A DNA stretch of 64,000 nucleotides from Dyadobacter soli (lineage in GTDB: Bacteria > Bacteroidota > Bacteroidia > Cytophagales > Spirosomataceae), in NCBI RefSeq assembly GCF_900101885.1, contig NZ_FNAN01000030.1:19674-83673 (forward strand). Reading direction: 5' to 3'. Positions 52,870 to 62,087 of the stretch are shown piece by piece (position 1 is the stretch's first letter; each line of letters opens with the position of its first letter). A model generated the notes under the pieces. It searched no databases, had not been told where the DNA came from, and was given only the letters and a program-made list of their open reading frames with translations. Both the position numbers and the translations under genes were made by a program.

Positions 52870-53193
52870 TCAAGCTTCCTGCAAGGCTTTCAGGCGAAAC
52901 ACCAGCCCGTCCATTTCGTCGGACGGCCGAAGCTGGCACGAGAGCCGGCTGTTACTATCCGCATTCGGCAGTGTATCGAGCGTATCGAGTTCCTGGTCGT
53001 TGGACTCCGGCAGTCTTTCCTTGCCTTCGAGCACTTCGATGTGGCAGGTGGCGCAGAGGGCCATTCCCCCGCAAGTCGCCTGGATATCGTATTCGTATGC
53101 TTTGAGGATTTCCATCAGGTTGAAGCCCATGTCGGTGGGCACTTCCAGGGCCTGACGTTCCCCTAAATCGTTCTCGATGAATATATTGATCAT
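52870..53193 (-). CDS. [2Fe-2S] ferredoxin
   Basis: A 107-residue adrenodoxin-type ferredoxin. Cluster ligands are in ATCGGMALCATCHIEVLEG (Cys-x5-Cys-x2-Cys) and SRLSCQLRP (fourth Cys). It begins 2 bp after the stop of the ferredoxin reductase gene on the same strand, and so is probably its partner. Electrons would go from NADPH to the reductase to this carrier; the end acceptor is unknown. Length is typical. Confidence 0.93.
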   Translation of the reverse strand: MINIFIENDLGERQALEVPTDMGFNLMEILKAYEYDIQATCGGMALCATCHIEVLEGKERLPESNDQELDTLDTLPNADSNSRLSCQLRPSDEMDGLVFRLKALQEA

Positions 53194-53195
53194 GG

Positions 53196-54200
53196 CTAAA
53201 ATGGATTTACACCGTTAACTGTGGTGTATTTGAAACTCAATTTCTGATCCGGGTACACGTACTTGAATGCGCTCTGCATCATAATGGCCGCCTCGTGGAA
53301 GCCGCATAGAATGAGTTTCAGCTTACCCGGATAAGTATTGATGTCGCCGATCGCGTAAATGCGTTCGACATTGGTGGAATAGTCGAAAGTATCGACGATC
53401 ACCGCCGATTTCTCGACGCCCAGGTTCCAGTCGGCAATGGGGCCGAGCTTGGGGCTCAGGCCGAACAGCGGGATAAAATCGTCGGTAGGAATGGTAAAAA
53501 CGGACTTATCATTTCCCAGAATAGAAACCTCTTTGAGCACGCCATTGCCGCCGAGCTTGTTCACCTGCGCTTGTAAAACCAGGTCAATTTTGCCCTTTCC
53601 AGCCAGATCGTATACTTTTTCGGCCGAATCCGGCGCGCCGCGGAAGGTATCTCCCCGGTGTACGAGCGTCACGCGGGAAGCGACGTCGGCGAGGAAGATC
53701 GTCCAGTCGAGCGCGGAGTCGCCTCCGCCGGCCAATACCACATTACGGCCACGGAATTGCTCCGGCTTTTTAACCATATAATGCACGCCCTTGCCTTCGA
53801 AGTATTCGAGCTGCTCTACGGCTGGCTTGCGCGGTTCGAAGCTGCCAAGGCCCGCGGCGATCACCACCACTTTGCAATGCACGTCGGTACCTTCATTGGT
53901 GCGGACAATGTAGCTGCCATCGTCCTGCTTTTCGAGCACTTCCACTCTCTCACCTAATGTAAAGCCGGGTTTGAACTCCTCGATCTGCTTCATGAGGTTG
54001 TTCACCAGGTCTTCGGCGATGATGGCCGGCGCACCAGGAATGTCGTAAATGGGTTTTTGGGGATAAATTTCAGCCAGCTGGCCGCCTACCACCGGCAGGG
54101 CGTCGATCAGGTGGCAGCGCATTTTGAGCAGTCCGGCCTCGAAAACCGCGAAGAGCCCTACCGGCCCCGCTCCTATAATGCAAATGTCTGTGTGAATCAT
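53196..54200 (-). CDS. ferredoxin-NADP+ reductase (thioredoxin-reductase-like type)
   Basis: A 334-residue FAD/NADP enzyme. The start is the ATG of MIHTDICIIGAGPVGLFAVF (FAD GxGxxG); NADP-binding GGGDSALDW and a C-terminal FAD motif YAIGDINTYPGKLKLILCGFHEAA follow. There is no redox CxxC, which separates this type from true thioredoxin reductase and fits the TrxR-like FNR of Bacteroidota and Bacillota. It is followed at once by a [2Fe-2S] ferredoxin gene. Confidence 0.92.
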   Translation of the reverse strand: MIHTDICIIGAGPVGLFAVFEAGLLKMRCHLIDALPVVGGQLAEIYPQKPIYDIPGAPAIIAEDLVNNLMKQIEEFKPGFTLGERVEVLEKQDDGSYIVRTNEGTDVHCKVVVIAAGLGSFEPRKPAVEQLEYFEGKGVHYMVKKPEQFRGRNVVLAGGGDSALDWTIFLADVASRVTLVHRGDTFRGAPDSAEKVYDLAGKGKIDLVLQAQVNKLGGNGVLKEVSILGNDKSVFTIPTDDFIPLFGLSPKLGPIADWNLGVEKSAVIVDTFDYSTNVERIYAIGDINTYPGKLKLILCGFHEAAIMMQSAFKYVYPDQKLSFKYTTVNGVNPF

Positions 54201-54310
54201 AATTCGATGTGAATGAGAATTTTGGAAAACTTTGATGCTCCAAAAGTAGTGCTCATTCACATCGTGCGCCAATCACAATTGGTTATCCGCTATAACCAAA
54301 AGTTATGACG

Positions 54311-55213
54311 CTATTTTTCGGTGATCATAAATTGCAGCATATCAGGCAGTATCTCGATCTCCACTTCGACAGGCTTTTCAATTTTCAATCGCTCGTCGTC
54401 GGCGTGAACATCTTTTCCGTCCCAGAACACCTTCACTTTCCTTGCCCGGATGGTAGAAAAGCTGAACTCTTTATCCTCATTATTGATCCGGTTGATCAAA
54501 AACGACTCGAATTTGTTTCGGCTGTTCTCGGAAACCATCACCACGTCGAGATAGCCATCTCCGGGATCGGCCTCGCCAGCCAGCACCAGGTTAGGCCCGA
54601 TGGAACGGATATTCATGATTTCCACCATAATGTAATTCCCCGAATGCTCCACGCCATCGGCGACGATCGTACAGGGCCTCGCCTCGTAGTTCTGCACCAC
54701 TTCCAGCAATACCGCACGTGCGGCTTTCAGCTTTTCTTCCGCCGTATCGCCGATATCCCCCTCGATTTTGTCCATCACCTTCATCAGGCGCGGGAAAATG
54801 CCATAGCCGAATGCTTCCAGGAAAAACAGATCCTCACCCACGCCGTGCACACGGCCGATATCGAAAGGTTGGAGACGGTAATGGTGCCAATGCGGGATGA
54901 TATCCTTCGGATGCCCGTCGATCTTCAACGCGGTGGCGATGTTGTTGGCCGTTCCGTGGGGCAGCAGCGCGAGGGGAAACTGTTTTTCTAGCCGTTTACG
55001 CTTCATAAGCGCTTTCGCAGCACGGCGCACGGTCCCGTCCCCGCCCGCGATGATCAGAAAATCGGTTTTTTCTTCGAAATCGTCCCAGCCCTCTTCTTTG
55101 ACAGAAGCATACGTGCATTCGAAACCTTCTTTCTTGATGATTTTGAGCAGTTCTTTCTTGGAAAACTCATTGTCCCCGGCTGTCGGGTTGTGTAAAAGGG
55201 TCGTTTTTTTCAT
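54311..55213 (-). CDS. diacylglycerol/lipid kinase family protein
   Basis: A 300-residue enzyme of the YegS/DgkB/LCB5 family. The start is the ATG of MKKTTLLHNPTAGDNEF. Motifs are LIIAGGDGTVRRAAKALM (ATP-binding), FPLALLPHGTANNIATALKI and GDGYLDVVMVSEN, with a C-terminal beta domain. It phosphorylates a lipid alcohol, perhaps diacylglycerol. It is divergent from surE with 84 bp between starts. Confidence 0.9.
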   Translation of the reverse strand: MKKTTLLHNPTAGDNEFSKKELLKIIKKEGFECTYASVKEEGWDDFEEKTDFLIIAGGDGTVRRAAKALMKRKRLEKQFPLALLPHGTANNIATALKIDGHPKDIIPHWHHYRLQPFDIGRVHGVGEDLFFLEAFGYGIFPRLMKVMDKIEGDIGDTAEEKLKAARAVLLEVVQNYEARPCTIVADGVEHSGNYIMVEIMNIRSIGPNLVLAGEADPGDGYLDVVMVSENSRNKFESFLINRINNEDKEFSFSTIRARKVKVFWDGKDVHADDERLKIEKPVEVEIEILPDMLQFMITEK

Positions 55214-55297
55214 ATCAGGATGTATAGCATACCTCGATTTCATAAAAAACATACCAGGCATAATTTTATTAACAAACACCTGAAAACGCTATACGTT

Positions 55298-56032
55298 ATG
55301 AAAATCCTGGTAACGAACGACGACGGAATATACAGCCCGGGCATTGCAGCGCTCGCCAAAATCGCCTCGCGGTTCGGGGAGGTCAAAATTGTGGCCCCCG
55401 ATGTGGAACAATCCTCTATGGGCCACGCAATTACGGCGTCCCGGCCCCTTTCCTATAAAAAGTCACCCATTGAATTCAACGGCATCGACGCCTATCGTGT
55501 GAACGGCACGCCCGCCGACTGCGTGGCATTGGGGCAACACCTTTGGGATAAGCCCGACGTGGTGCTTTCCGGGATCAATATGGGGCCAAACCTGGGGAAT
55601 GCGATGTGGCATTCGGGCACACTCGCCGCAGCGAAGCAGGCAGTACTATTCGGGATCAAAGGCATTGCATTGAGTACGCCCACCGACATCGAACCCGATT
55701 TCGAAAAGCTCGATCCATTTGTCGAAAAGGCATTGCAGCTACTTTTTGAAAATCCACACCTGAACCTGGTGAACGTCAACTTCCCCCATGCACCCAAAGG
55801 CGTTCGTTGGACGAGGCAGTCGGTGCGGCTTTACGACAACAACATCGTCCCCGCACTCGATCCGATGGGCCGGAAACATTACTGGTTTACCGTGGTACCG
55901 CTGGAACCCGCCGAGGAAGGTACCGACCGCTGGGCCATCGAAAACAATTTCGTTTCTATCACGCCCCTCCGCCTCGACCTGACCAACGAAGCGGAACTTG
56001 TGAAAGCGCAACTTGCATATCCTATTACATGA
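55298..56032 (+). CDS. surE: 5'/3'-nucleotidase SurE
   Basis: A 244-residue stationary-phase survival protein. It opens MKILVTNDDGIYSPGIAALA with metal-binding D8 and D9, and has VVAPDVEQSSMGHAIT, RVNGTPADCVALG and LSGINMGPNLGNAMWHSGTLAA (Asn ligand nearby). It removes phosphate from nucleoside monophosphates and exopolyphosphate. A leader-extended frame upstream is not needed. A strong terminator follows. Confidence 0.95.
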   Translation: MKILVTNDDGIYSPGIAALAKIASRFGEVKIVAPDVEQSSMGHAITASRPLSYKKSPIEFNGIDAYRVNGTPADCVALGQHLWDKPDVVLSGINMGPNLGNAMWHSGTLAAAKQAVLFGIKGIALSTPTDIEPDFEKLDPFVEKALQLLFENPHLNLVNVNFPHAPKGVRWTRQSVRLYDNNIVPALDPMGRKHYWFTVVPLEPAEEGTDRWAIENNFVSITPLRLDLTNEAELVKAQLAYPIT

Positions 56033-56115
56033 GTATAACTTCTCAGGACGTGCCTTTAAAAAGCAATAGGGTGCCTTGGTAAATTATTTACGATACGTTC
56101 TTCTAGTTAACCCCG

Positions 56116-56148
56116 ATCCCGCGTCTCCTTGGCGCGGGATTCTTTTTT
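56116..56148 (+). terminator. terminator of surE
   Basis: ATCCCGCG pairs with CGCGGGAT around a 9-nt loop, followed by TCTTTTTTT. Confidence 0.88.
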
Positions 56149-56263
56149 TGTTAAAGTCTTTTGCAAATACATTAAGGGGTAGAATGGGTAAAATGCAGTC
56201 TTATCCCCAAGACAGAGGTATTTTTATTCATTCCTGAATCCAAGAAATCAGTTTTCCCCCATC

Positions 56264-57556
56264 ATGAAACAAACCAATATTGGCAACTATCGCTGGGTTA
56301 TTTGCGCATTACTCTTCTTTGCAACCACCATCAACTACATCGACAGACAGATACTTGGATTACTAAAACCAACCCTCGAAACAGAGTTCAACTGGACCGA
56401 AACCGACTATGCGAACATCGTAATGGTCTTCGCGGGCTGCTATGCCGCGGGTTACATCGTCTTCGGTAATATCATCGACAAGATCGGCTCGAAACTGGGT
56501 TATGCCGTTTCGATCATCATTTGGAGTATCGCCGCTGTGGCGCATGCATTCGTCAAAAGTACTTTCGGCTTCGGCGCTGTCCGTGCCGTTCTTGGCCTTG
56601 GCGAAGCGGGTAACTTCCCGGCCGCTGTAAAAGCAACTGCCGAGTGGTTTCCCAAACGTGAACGAGCGCTCGCAACAGGTATTTTCAACTCTGGAACAAG
56701 TATCGGGGCCGTAGCAGCACCCATTCTCGTTCCCTGGCTGCTGAGTACTTACAGCTGGCAGGGTGCATTCATTATCACCGGCGCGATTGGCTTCATCTGG
56801 CTGATATTCTGGTGGTTGATGTACGAAATCCCTTCCCGCCACAAAAAGGTGGGCGCGGAAGAATATGCGTTCATACACAGCGACAACGAGGCCGGCGACG
56901 GCGAGAACCAGAAGCCTATTCACTGGACCAAATTGGTAACACTGCCGCAAACCTGGGTATTCATCATCGGTAAGTTCCTCACCGACCCGGTGTGGTGGTT
57001 CTTCCTGTTCTGGTTGCCTTCTTACTTCGCAACTACATTCGCATTGGATCTCAAAAAGCCAAGTCTGCACCTGGCGATCGTTTACACGGCGACCACTTTC
57101 GGTAGTATCGGCGGCGGTTACCTGTCGTCGTACCTGATCAAAAAAGGCTGGGCACCGCTCAGAGCCCGCAAAACGACATTGCTCGTGATGGCATTCGCCG
57201 TGATGCCGATCATCTTTGCGCAGTTCGCGACGGATATCTGGACGGTCGTAGGCATTATCGCCATCGCCACCGCCGCACACCAGGCGTGGAGCGCGAACAT
57301 TTTCACGATTGTTTCCGATATTTTTCCAAAACGTGCCGTAAGCTCGGTGGTAGGTATCGGCGGGATGGCCGGCTCGCTCGGCTCGACGTTCTTCCCGTTG
57401 CTGGTAGGTGCATTGCTCGACCACTATAAAGGAACCGGAAATATAGGCGCAGGCTACAACATTCTGTTCGTCCTTTGCGGACTGGCCTACATTATCGCCT
57501 GGCTGGCAATTCATTTCCTGACCAACCGCATGAAACCGGTTGAAGAATCGTTATAA
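56264..57556 (+). CDS. MFS transporter of the hexuronate/ACS family
   Basis: A 430-residue inner-membrane carrier with twelve helices. The opening (YRWVICALLFFATTINYIDRQILGLLKPTLETEF) and the RAVLGLGEAGNFPAAVKATAEWFPKRERALATGIFNSG block are the classic marks of anion:cation symporters of the ExuT/hexuronate group. The likely substrate is a sugar acid, but no uronate-degradation genes are near. The cytochrome-c lipoprotein gene starts 56 bp after its stop and may be co-transcribed. Confidence 0.9.
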   Translation: MKQTNIGNYRWVICALLFFATTINYIDRQILGLLKPTLETEFNWTETDYANIVMVFAGCYAAGYIVFGNIIDKIGSKLGYAVSIIIWSIAAVAHAFVKSTFGFGAVRAVLGLGEAGNFPAAVKATAEWFPKRERALATGIFNSGTSIGAVAAPILVPWLLSTYSWQGAFIITGAIGFIWLIFWWLMYEIPSRHKKVGAEEYAFIHSDNEAGDGENQKPIHWTKLVTLPQTWVFIIGKFLTDPVWWFFLFWLPSYFATTFALDLKKPSLHLAIVYTATTFGSIGGGYLSSYLIKKGWAPLRARKTTLLVMAFAVMPIIFAQFATDIWTVVGIIAIATAAHQAWSANIFTIVSDIFPKRAVSSVVGIGGMAGSLGSTFFPLLVGALLDHYKGTGNIGAGYNILFVLCGLAYIIAWLAIHFLTNRMKPVEESL

Positions 57557-57612
57557 GCAACTGATCTCCTGAAAAATCACCAAAGCTGTAATACTGCTAG
57601 CATAGCATTCTA

Positions 57613-59934
57613 ATGAAGAAGTACCGTTATCCCCTTTTCATCCTGGCGGTTTCGTCCTTACTGGTTTATTGTAAAACCAATAAACAAACCACCCAGCAAA
57701 CCGCCTCTTCCGCTGCTACAACTGTTGCGAAAGAAGAAAAACCTGTCCAGACGCCCGCAAAATCGCCATTCATACCCGCCAGCGAAACCATTGGCAAAAT
57801 GGTGATCGAGGAAGGCTTTGAAGTGAAACTCGTTGCCGCCGAGCCCCTCGTGAGCGCGCCCGTGGCGATGCAGTTCGACGACAAGTCCCGCATGTGGGTC
57901 GTGGAAATGGTAGGCTACATGCCCGACACCATCGGTACCGGCGAGGACATTCCGAACGGTAACATTGTCATACTCGACGATAAGAACAAAGACGGCGTGT
58001 ACGACGACCGCAAAGTGGTGATCGACTCGCTGATTCTCCCACGCGCGATTTGCCTGATCGAAAACGGCATTCTCGTGGCAGAGCCGACCAACCTTTGGTT
58101 TTATGAATTGAAAAATGACCAGGTTGTAAAAAAGACATTGGTTGATCCTAAATACACCGAGGGTGGTAACGTGGAGCACCAGCCTAACGGCCTTCTGCGC
58201 GCGATGGACAACTGGATTTACAATGCCAAATCCGACAAACGCTACCGCCATGTGGGTGGAAAGTGGGTGATCGAGCATACCCATTTCCGTGGACAATGGG
58301 GTATTTGCCAGGATAATTACGGCCGGCTTTACTATAACAACAACTCCCAAAACCTGCTCGGCGACTATTTCCCGGCAGGTCTGGGCGCCTGGAACAAAAA
58401 CCAGCGCGGTGTGGCCGGTTATAACGAAAAGTCCGTAGCAAACAATAAAGTATATCCGCTCCACCCTACCCCTGGCGTGAACCGCGGTTATATGAAAAAT
58501 GTCCTCGACGACAGCCTGCGCCTGAACGAATTTACAGCTGCTGCCGGACCGGTCATTTACCGCGGTGATCTGTTTGGTAAAAATTACGATTTCAATGCAT
58601 TCGTGCCCGAACCTTCGGCGAACCTGATCAAACGCAATTTCCTGAACGAAAAAGGCTACGTTGTAAAAGGGGATATTGCCTACAAAGGCAAGGAGTTCCT
58701 GGCCAGCACCGACGAACGTTTCCGGCCGGTAAGCCTTTACAATGCGCCCGACGGCAGTATGTTCGTGCTCGACATGTACCGCGGCATTATCCAGCACAAA
58801 ACCTACCTGACGCCTTACCTGAAAGACCAGATAGGCAAACGATCTCTTACGCAACCACTTTCGGCCGGCCGCATTTACAAGATCGTTCCGAAAGGCTCCA
58901 AGCCTAAGCCGGTTGTGATCCCGGACGGCGCACAGGAACTCGTGAAGCTGCTCGGCCACCCGAATGGCTGGGTCCGCGACCGCGCACAGCAAAAATTGAT
59001 CGACGGCAAGTACAACCAGACCGTACCCGCGCTCCGTGAGGCCGTAAAGCAAACTGCCGACCCGCTGCTGGCTATCCATGCATTGTGGACGCTCGAAGGG
59101 TTGAACTCCCTGAAACCCGAAGAAGCATTGAGTTGGATCCGCCAATCGGCCTGGACGTTCCGCGCACAGGGACTTTACGCATCGGCGGCGGTGATTACGC
59201 CTACCTCCTACCAGCAATTTGCCACTGCATTCGACGGCATCGTCGATTCCGGCGATACGCTTGCCGCACCCTATATCGCGCTTCTGGCCAAAAGCATCGA
59301 AAAATTCGACCAGAATGCATCCCGCGGGCTGTTGAACAAGCTGGCGATCAAATATCCGAACAACCGCTTCGTATCCGACGCCATTGTGAGCAACTTGCAG
59401 GACCAGGAAGAAGTATTCCAAGGCGCTATTTCAGCCTCTGTATCCGACCAGAATGCGGTGATCAACAAGCAGCTCGCCCGCGTGATAACGGCCGTGCGTA
59501 ATGCCCAGGGCAACCGCAACCCTGAAATGCTCAAAAAGGAATTTCCCAAAGGGGAGGCATTGTTCACCTCGGTATGCCAAACCTGCCACGGCCCCGACGG
59601 CGGCGGCGTGAAATCGCTCGCACCGCCATTGAACCAGTCGGAATGGGTCACCGGTAACAAGGACAAACTCATTTCCATCGTCCTATTCGGCCTCACGGGT
59701 CCTGTAAAAGTGAACGGCCACGTGTACCAGACGCCCGAAGTAAGCGGCGATATGCCCGGCATCGGCTACGACAAGGACATGCCCAACGAAGACATTGCAC
59801 AGCTGTTAAGCTTCATCCGCCGCTCATGGCGCAACAACGCCGACAAGGTAAGTACCGAAGAAGTGACCAAAGTCCGCACCAAACTCACCGGCCGCGAAAA
59901 AGCATTCACCGAAGCCGAGCTAAACGGCATTTGA
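57613..59934 (+). CDS. lipoprotein dehydrogenase-like protein with C-terminal cytochrome c
   Basis: A 773-residue exported lipoprotein (LAVSSLLVYCKTN, lipobox Cys). Residues about 55-400 form a beta-propeller of the type seen in sugar dehydrogenases (EEGFEVKLVAAEPLVSAPVAM, GNIVILDDKNKDGVYDDRKV, ILPRAICLIENGILVA). A HEAT-like helical part follows (LLAIHALWTLEGL, ...). The C-terminus is a monoheme cytochrome c: TSVCQTCHGPDGGG with C655, C658 and H659, and SGDMPG as likely axial Met. It probably oxidises a sugar or sugar acid in the periplasm; the neighbouring hexuronate carrier fits, but the substrate is unproved. Confidence 0.85.
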   Translation: MKKYRYPLFILAVSSLLVYCKTNKQTTQQTASSAATTVAKEEKPVQTPAKSPFIPASETIGKMVIEEGFEVKLVAAEPLVSAPVAMQFDDKSRMWVVEMVGYMPDTIGTGEDIPNGNIVILDDKNKDGVYDDRKVVIDSLILPRAICLIENGILVAEPTNLWFYELKNDQVVKKTLVDPKYTEGGNVEHQPNGLLRAMDNWIYNAKSDKRYRHVGGKWVIEHTHFRGQWGICQDNYGRLYYNNNSQNLLGDYFPAGLGAWNKNQRGVAGYNEKSVANNKVYPLHPTPGVNRGYMKNVLDDSLRLNEFTAAAGPVIYRGDLFGKNYDFNAFVPEPSANLIKRNFLNEKGYVVKGDIAYKGKEFLASTDERFRPVSLYNAPDGSMFVLDMYRGIIQHKTYLTPYLKDQIGKRSLTQPLSAGRIYKIVPKGSKPKPVVIPDGAQELVKLLGHPNGWVRDRAQQKLIDGKYNQTVPALREAVKQTADPLLAIHALWTLEGLNSLKPEEALSWIRQSAWTFRAQGLYASAAVITPTSYQQFATAFDGIVDSGDTLAAPYIALLAKSIEKFDQNASRGLLNKLAIKYPNNRFVSDAIVSNLQDQEEVFQGAISASVSDQNAVINKQLARVITAVRNAQGNRNPEMLKKEFPKGEALFTSVCQTCHGPDGGGVKSLAPPLNQSEWVTGNKDKLISIVLFGLTGPVKVNGHVYQTPEVSGDMPGIGYDKDMPNEDIAQLLSFIRRSWRNNADKVSTEEVTKVRTKLTGREKAFTEAELNGI

Positions 59935-59958
59935 TGGTATGTTTTTGATTTTGAATAA

Positions 59959-59987
59959 AAGGCGCCTTGAAAGGGGCGTCTTTTTTT
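59959..59987 (+). terminator. terminator after the cytochrome-c lipoprotein gene
   Basis: AGGCGCCTT pairs with GGGGCGTCT (with wobble pairs) around a short loop, followed by seven T residues. Confidence 0.8.
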
Positions 59988-60016
59988 GTTCCAATTCATA
60001 TCCAAAGACATTTTCT

Positions 60017-60439
60017 TCAAACATCTTGCAGACAGTATAAATCCAGATCAAACTCGAAATTTAATTTTCTCGCCAGTGCATGGTATCTTGAAGAGAGGTG
60101 TACACTTGGCATGCTGACCTCATTGTTATAAATGTAAAGCGCCAGGGAAAATTCGCAGTAGTATTTGTCACAAATAGGTTTCAGCTCTTCGGTTCTTTGT
60201 TCAAGAATGTCCAGCAAGCTATCCATTTGTTCTTCAAAGGATGCCTCGTAATCAGCCGCATACAACATCCAAGCGTTCGCTTTGGCAAGTCTCGGAAACC
60301 TCGGGTTTATTTGCGTTCCTTTTATATGAATTCTGTTTGGGTTCACGCCAAATATTACGGTCAAGTCATCATGTGTAATATCCTCAAAATCAAATACATG
60401 AAAACCCAATTCAATTCTATTTTGTTCTGTTGCTTCCAT
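60017..60439 (-). CDS. DUF4279 domain-containing protein
   Basis: A 140-residue soluble protein. The start is the ATG of MEATEQNRIELGFHVFDFED; a longer frame runs to 60499 next to an operator. The pattern (FHVFDFEDITHDDLTVIFGVNPNRIHIKG, then WMLYAADYEASFEEQMDSLLDILEQR) matches DUF4279, small proteins of unknown role that occur alone or as immunity-like proteins near toxins. It is divergent from a TetR regulator gene and could share its operator, so it may be under that control. Confidence 0.75.
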   Translation of the reverse strand: MEATEQNRIELGFHVFDFEDITHDDLTVIFGVNPNRIHIKGTQINPRFPRLAKANAWMLYAADYEASFEEQMDSLLDILEQRTEELKPICDKYYCEFSLALYIYNNEVSMPSVHLSSRYHALARKLNFEFDLDLYCLQDV

Positions 60440-60499
60440 ACGATTGCTAATAGAGCCTGGACTAGTGAATTTGAAGAAATATGCAAAGTTCATACACAA

Positions 60500-60519
60500 A
60501 TGTCACAAATATGAGACAT
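60500..60519. promoter_or_regulatory. TetR-type operator O1
   Basis: ATGTCACAAATATGAGACAT: 8-bp arms with one mismatch around a 4-nt AATA core. It lies 20 bp before the tetR start and in the control region of the divergent DUF4279 gene. A second copy (O2) at 61111-61130 shares the TGAGACAT half. Confidence 0.7.
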
Positions 60520-60539
60520 TTCGCTATCTTTGCCAAACC

Positions 60540-61094
60540 ATGAAAGACACCGAGCAAAGCATTATCGAAGCTGCGATCCTGATTTTCAATGAGGACCTGT
60601 CTGCGCCGCTGGAAAAGGTGGCGGATCAGGCGCAGGTTACGCGCAGGACTTTGCACCGGTATTTCAAAGATCGGAAGGAATTGATGGACAAATGCCAGAA
60701 GGAAATCCGGAAGGCTTGCGCGGTGGCTATGTCCAACGCTTATAATACAACGGAAAATCCACGGGAAAGGCTGGAAGCAATGTTTTACGCCGGGCTCGAT
60801 TGCGGTTCCAAAAACACTTTTTTACATAAACTACACACGCTTCACGACCACAAACACCAGGCGGCCAACGAGGAATGCTCGGAGTATGACCACACCTTTG
60901 AGCTCTGGAAGGGGAACCTTCAAGTATTGCTTACCACAGGTATTATAAATCAGGGAATGACGGTCGACTGGATTCATAACTTTTTCCAGAGCGTTGTTGT
61001 GGTTTTTATCAATTCCCAGCAAAAAGGTGCGCTCGGCCGAACCGACGCGCGACAGCTTGCTTGGTTTTCATTCAGTAAAGGAATAGGTATTTAA
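60540..61094 (+). CDS. TetR/AcrR-family transcriptional regulator
   Basis: A 184-residue regulator. The start is the ATG of MKDTEQSIIEAAILIFNEDL. The N-terminal DNA-binding helix-turn-helix is at about residues 25-50 (LEKVADQAQVTRRTLHRYFKDRKELMDK), the ligand-binding domain is the rest. Operators O1 and O2 flank the gene, so it most likely represses itself and the flavoprotein gene downstream. The inducer is unknown. Confidence 0.9.
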   Translation: MKDTEQSIIEAAILIFNEDLSAPLEKVADQAQVTRRTLHRYFKDRKELMDKCQKEIRKACAVAMSNAYNTTENPRERLEAMFYAGLDCGSKNTFLHKLHTLHDHKHQAANEECSEYDHTFELWKGNLQVLLTTGIINQGMTVDWIHNFFQSVVVVFINSQQKGALGRTDARQLAWFSFSKGIGI

Positions 61095-61110
61095 AATTTT
61101 TTGTCCAATC

Positions 61111-61130
61111 ATGTCTCATTTTTGAGACAT
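61111..61130. promoter_or_regulatory. TetR-type operator O2
   Basis: ATGTCTCATTTTTGAGACAT: perfect 8-bp arms around TTTT. It lies between the tetR stop and the start of the flavoprotein gene (61146). The right half is identical to that of O1. Confidence 0.8.
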
Positions 61131-61145
61131 TCATATATTTCAATT

Positions 61146-62054
61146 ATGCCTGATCAACAAAATTTCGACGTCGCCATCATCGGCGGCAGCTATGCCGGGC
61201 TTTCGGCTGCGATGACATTGGGCCGTGCCCGCCGGAATGTGGTTATTATCGACAGCGGTAAACCCTGCAACCGGCAGACGCCCCATTCGCATAACCTTAT
61301 TACCCATGATGGCAGGACGCCCGCTGAAATCTCCGCCCTCGCACGCGAGCAGGTACTCGCCTACCCGACCGTGCGCTTGCATAATGCGCTCGTGACATAC
61401 GCGTCCGGGCGGGATGGGGCATTCTCGGTAGGTACCAGCGACGGACAGTCGTTCGAAGCTAAAAAACTCATTTTCGCCACCGGCATCCGTGACATTATGC
61501 CCGAAATTCCGGGTTTCGCCGAAAGCTGGGGGATCAGCGCCATCCATTGCCCCTACTGCCACGGCTACGAATACAGCGATGCCCGCACCGGCGTGCTCAT
61601 GAACGGTGAGATGGCATTGGAATACCTGAAAATGATCCGTAACTGGACCGCCGACCTCACACTCTACACCAATGGCCCTGCGACATTTGACCAGGCCGTG
61701 CGCGACAAAATGCTCGCATTCGGCGCCGAGATCGTCGAACAACCCATAGCGTCCCTCGATCATGAAAACGGCTATTTGCGGACATTGCATTTAACGGACG
61801 GCTCCCTCCGCAACATTACCGCACTTTACCACCGCCCCGCATTCGTGCAGCATTGCCCGATACCCGGGGAACTGGGCTGCGAGCTCAATCCGCAGGGATT
61901 TATCAAGGTAGATGAAGCACAAAAAACGACAGTAGCCGGCATTTACGCCGCGGGTGATAACAGCGGTGCATTCAGGGGGTTAACGGGCGCTATGGCCACC
62001 GGGACCACCGCCGGCGCAAGGCTCAATCATGAATTAATCAATGAAGAGTACTGA
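61146..62054 (+). CDS. thioredoxin-reductase-like FAD/NAD(P) oxidoreductase
   Basis: A 302-residue flavoprotein. The start is the ATG of MPDQQNFDVAIIGGSYAGLS (FAD site). The redox pair C135-PY-C138 lies in AIHCPYCHGYEYSD, the CPYC form found in many stand-alone thioredoxin-reductase-like enzymes, while KLIFATGIRDIMPEIPG and YAAGDNSGAFRGLTGAMATG form the remaining FAD part. An NADP GxGxxA-type motif is not obvious, since the region 150-200 has GVLMNGEMALEYLKMI. It is regulated with the TetR gene through O2. Substrate unknown. Confidence 0.88.
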   Translation: MPDQQNFDVAIIGGSYAGLSAAMTLGRARRNVVIIDSGKPCNRQTPHSHNLITHDGRTPAEISALAREQVLAYPTVRLHNALVTYASGRDGAFSVGTSDGQSFEAKKLIFATGIRDIMPEIPGFAESWGISAIHCPYCHGYEYSDARTGVLMNGEMALEYLKMIRNWTADLTLYTNGPATFDQAVRDKMLAFGAEIVEQPIASLDHENGYLRTLHLTDGSLRNITALYHRPAFVQHCPIPGELGCELNPQGFIKVDEAQKTTVAGIYAAGDNSGAFRGLTGAMATGTTAGARLNHELINEEY

Positions 62055-62087
62055 TTGGCAGCCCCAGAAGCGGTAGCTTTGTGGCTT

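Noticed and set aside
57658..59421. A 587-residue minus-strand frame opposite the cytochrome-c lipoprotein
   Set aside because: It mirrors a gene with a signal peptide and CxxCH heme motif; codon bias of the GC-rich third positions produces open frames on the opposite strand.
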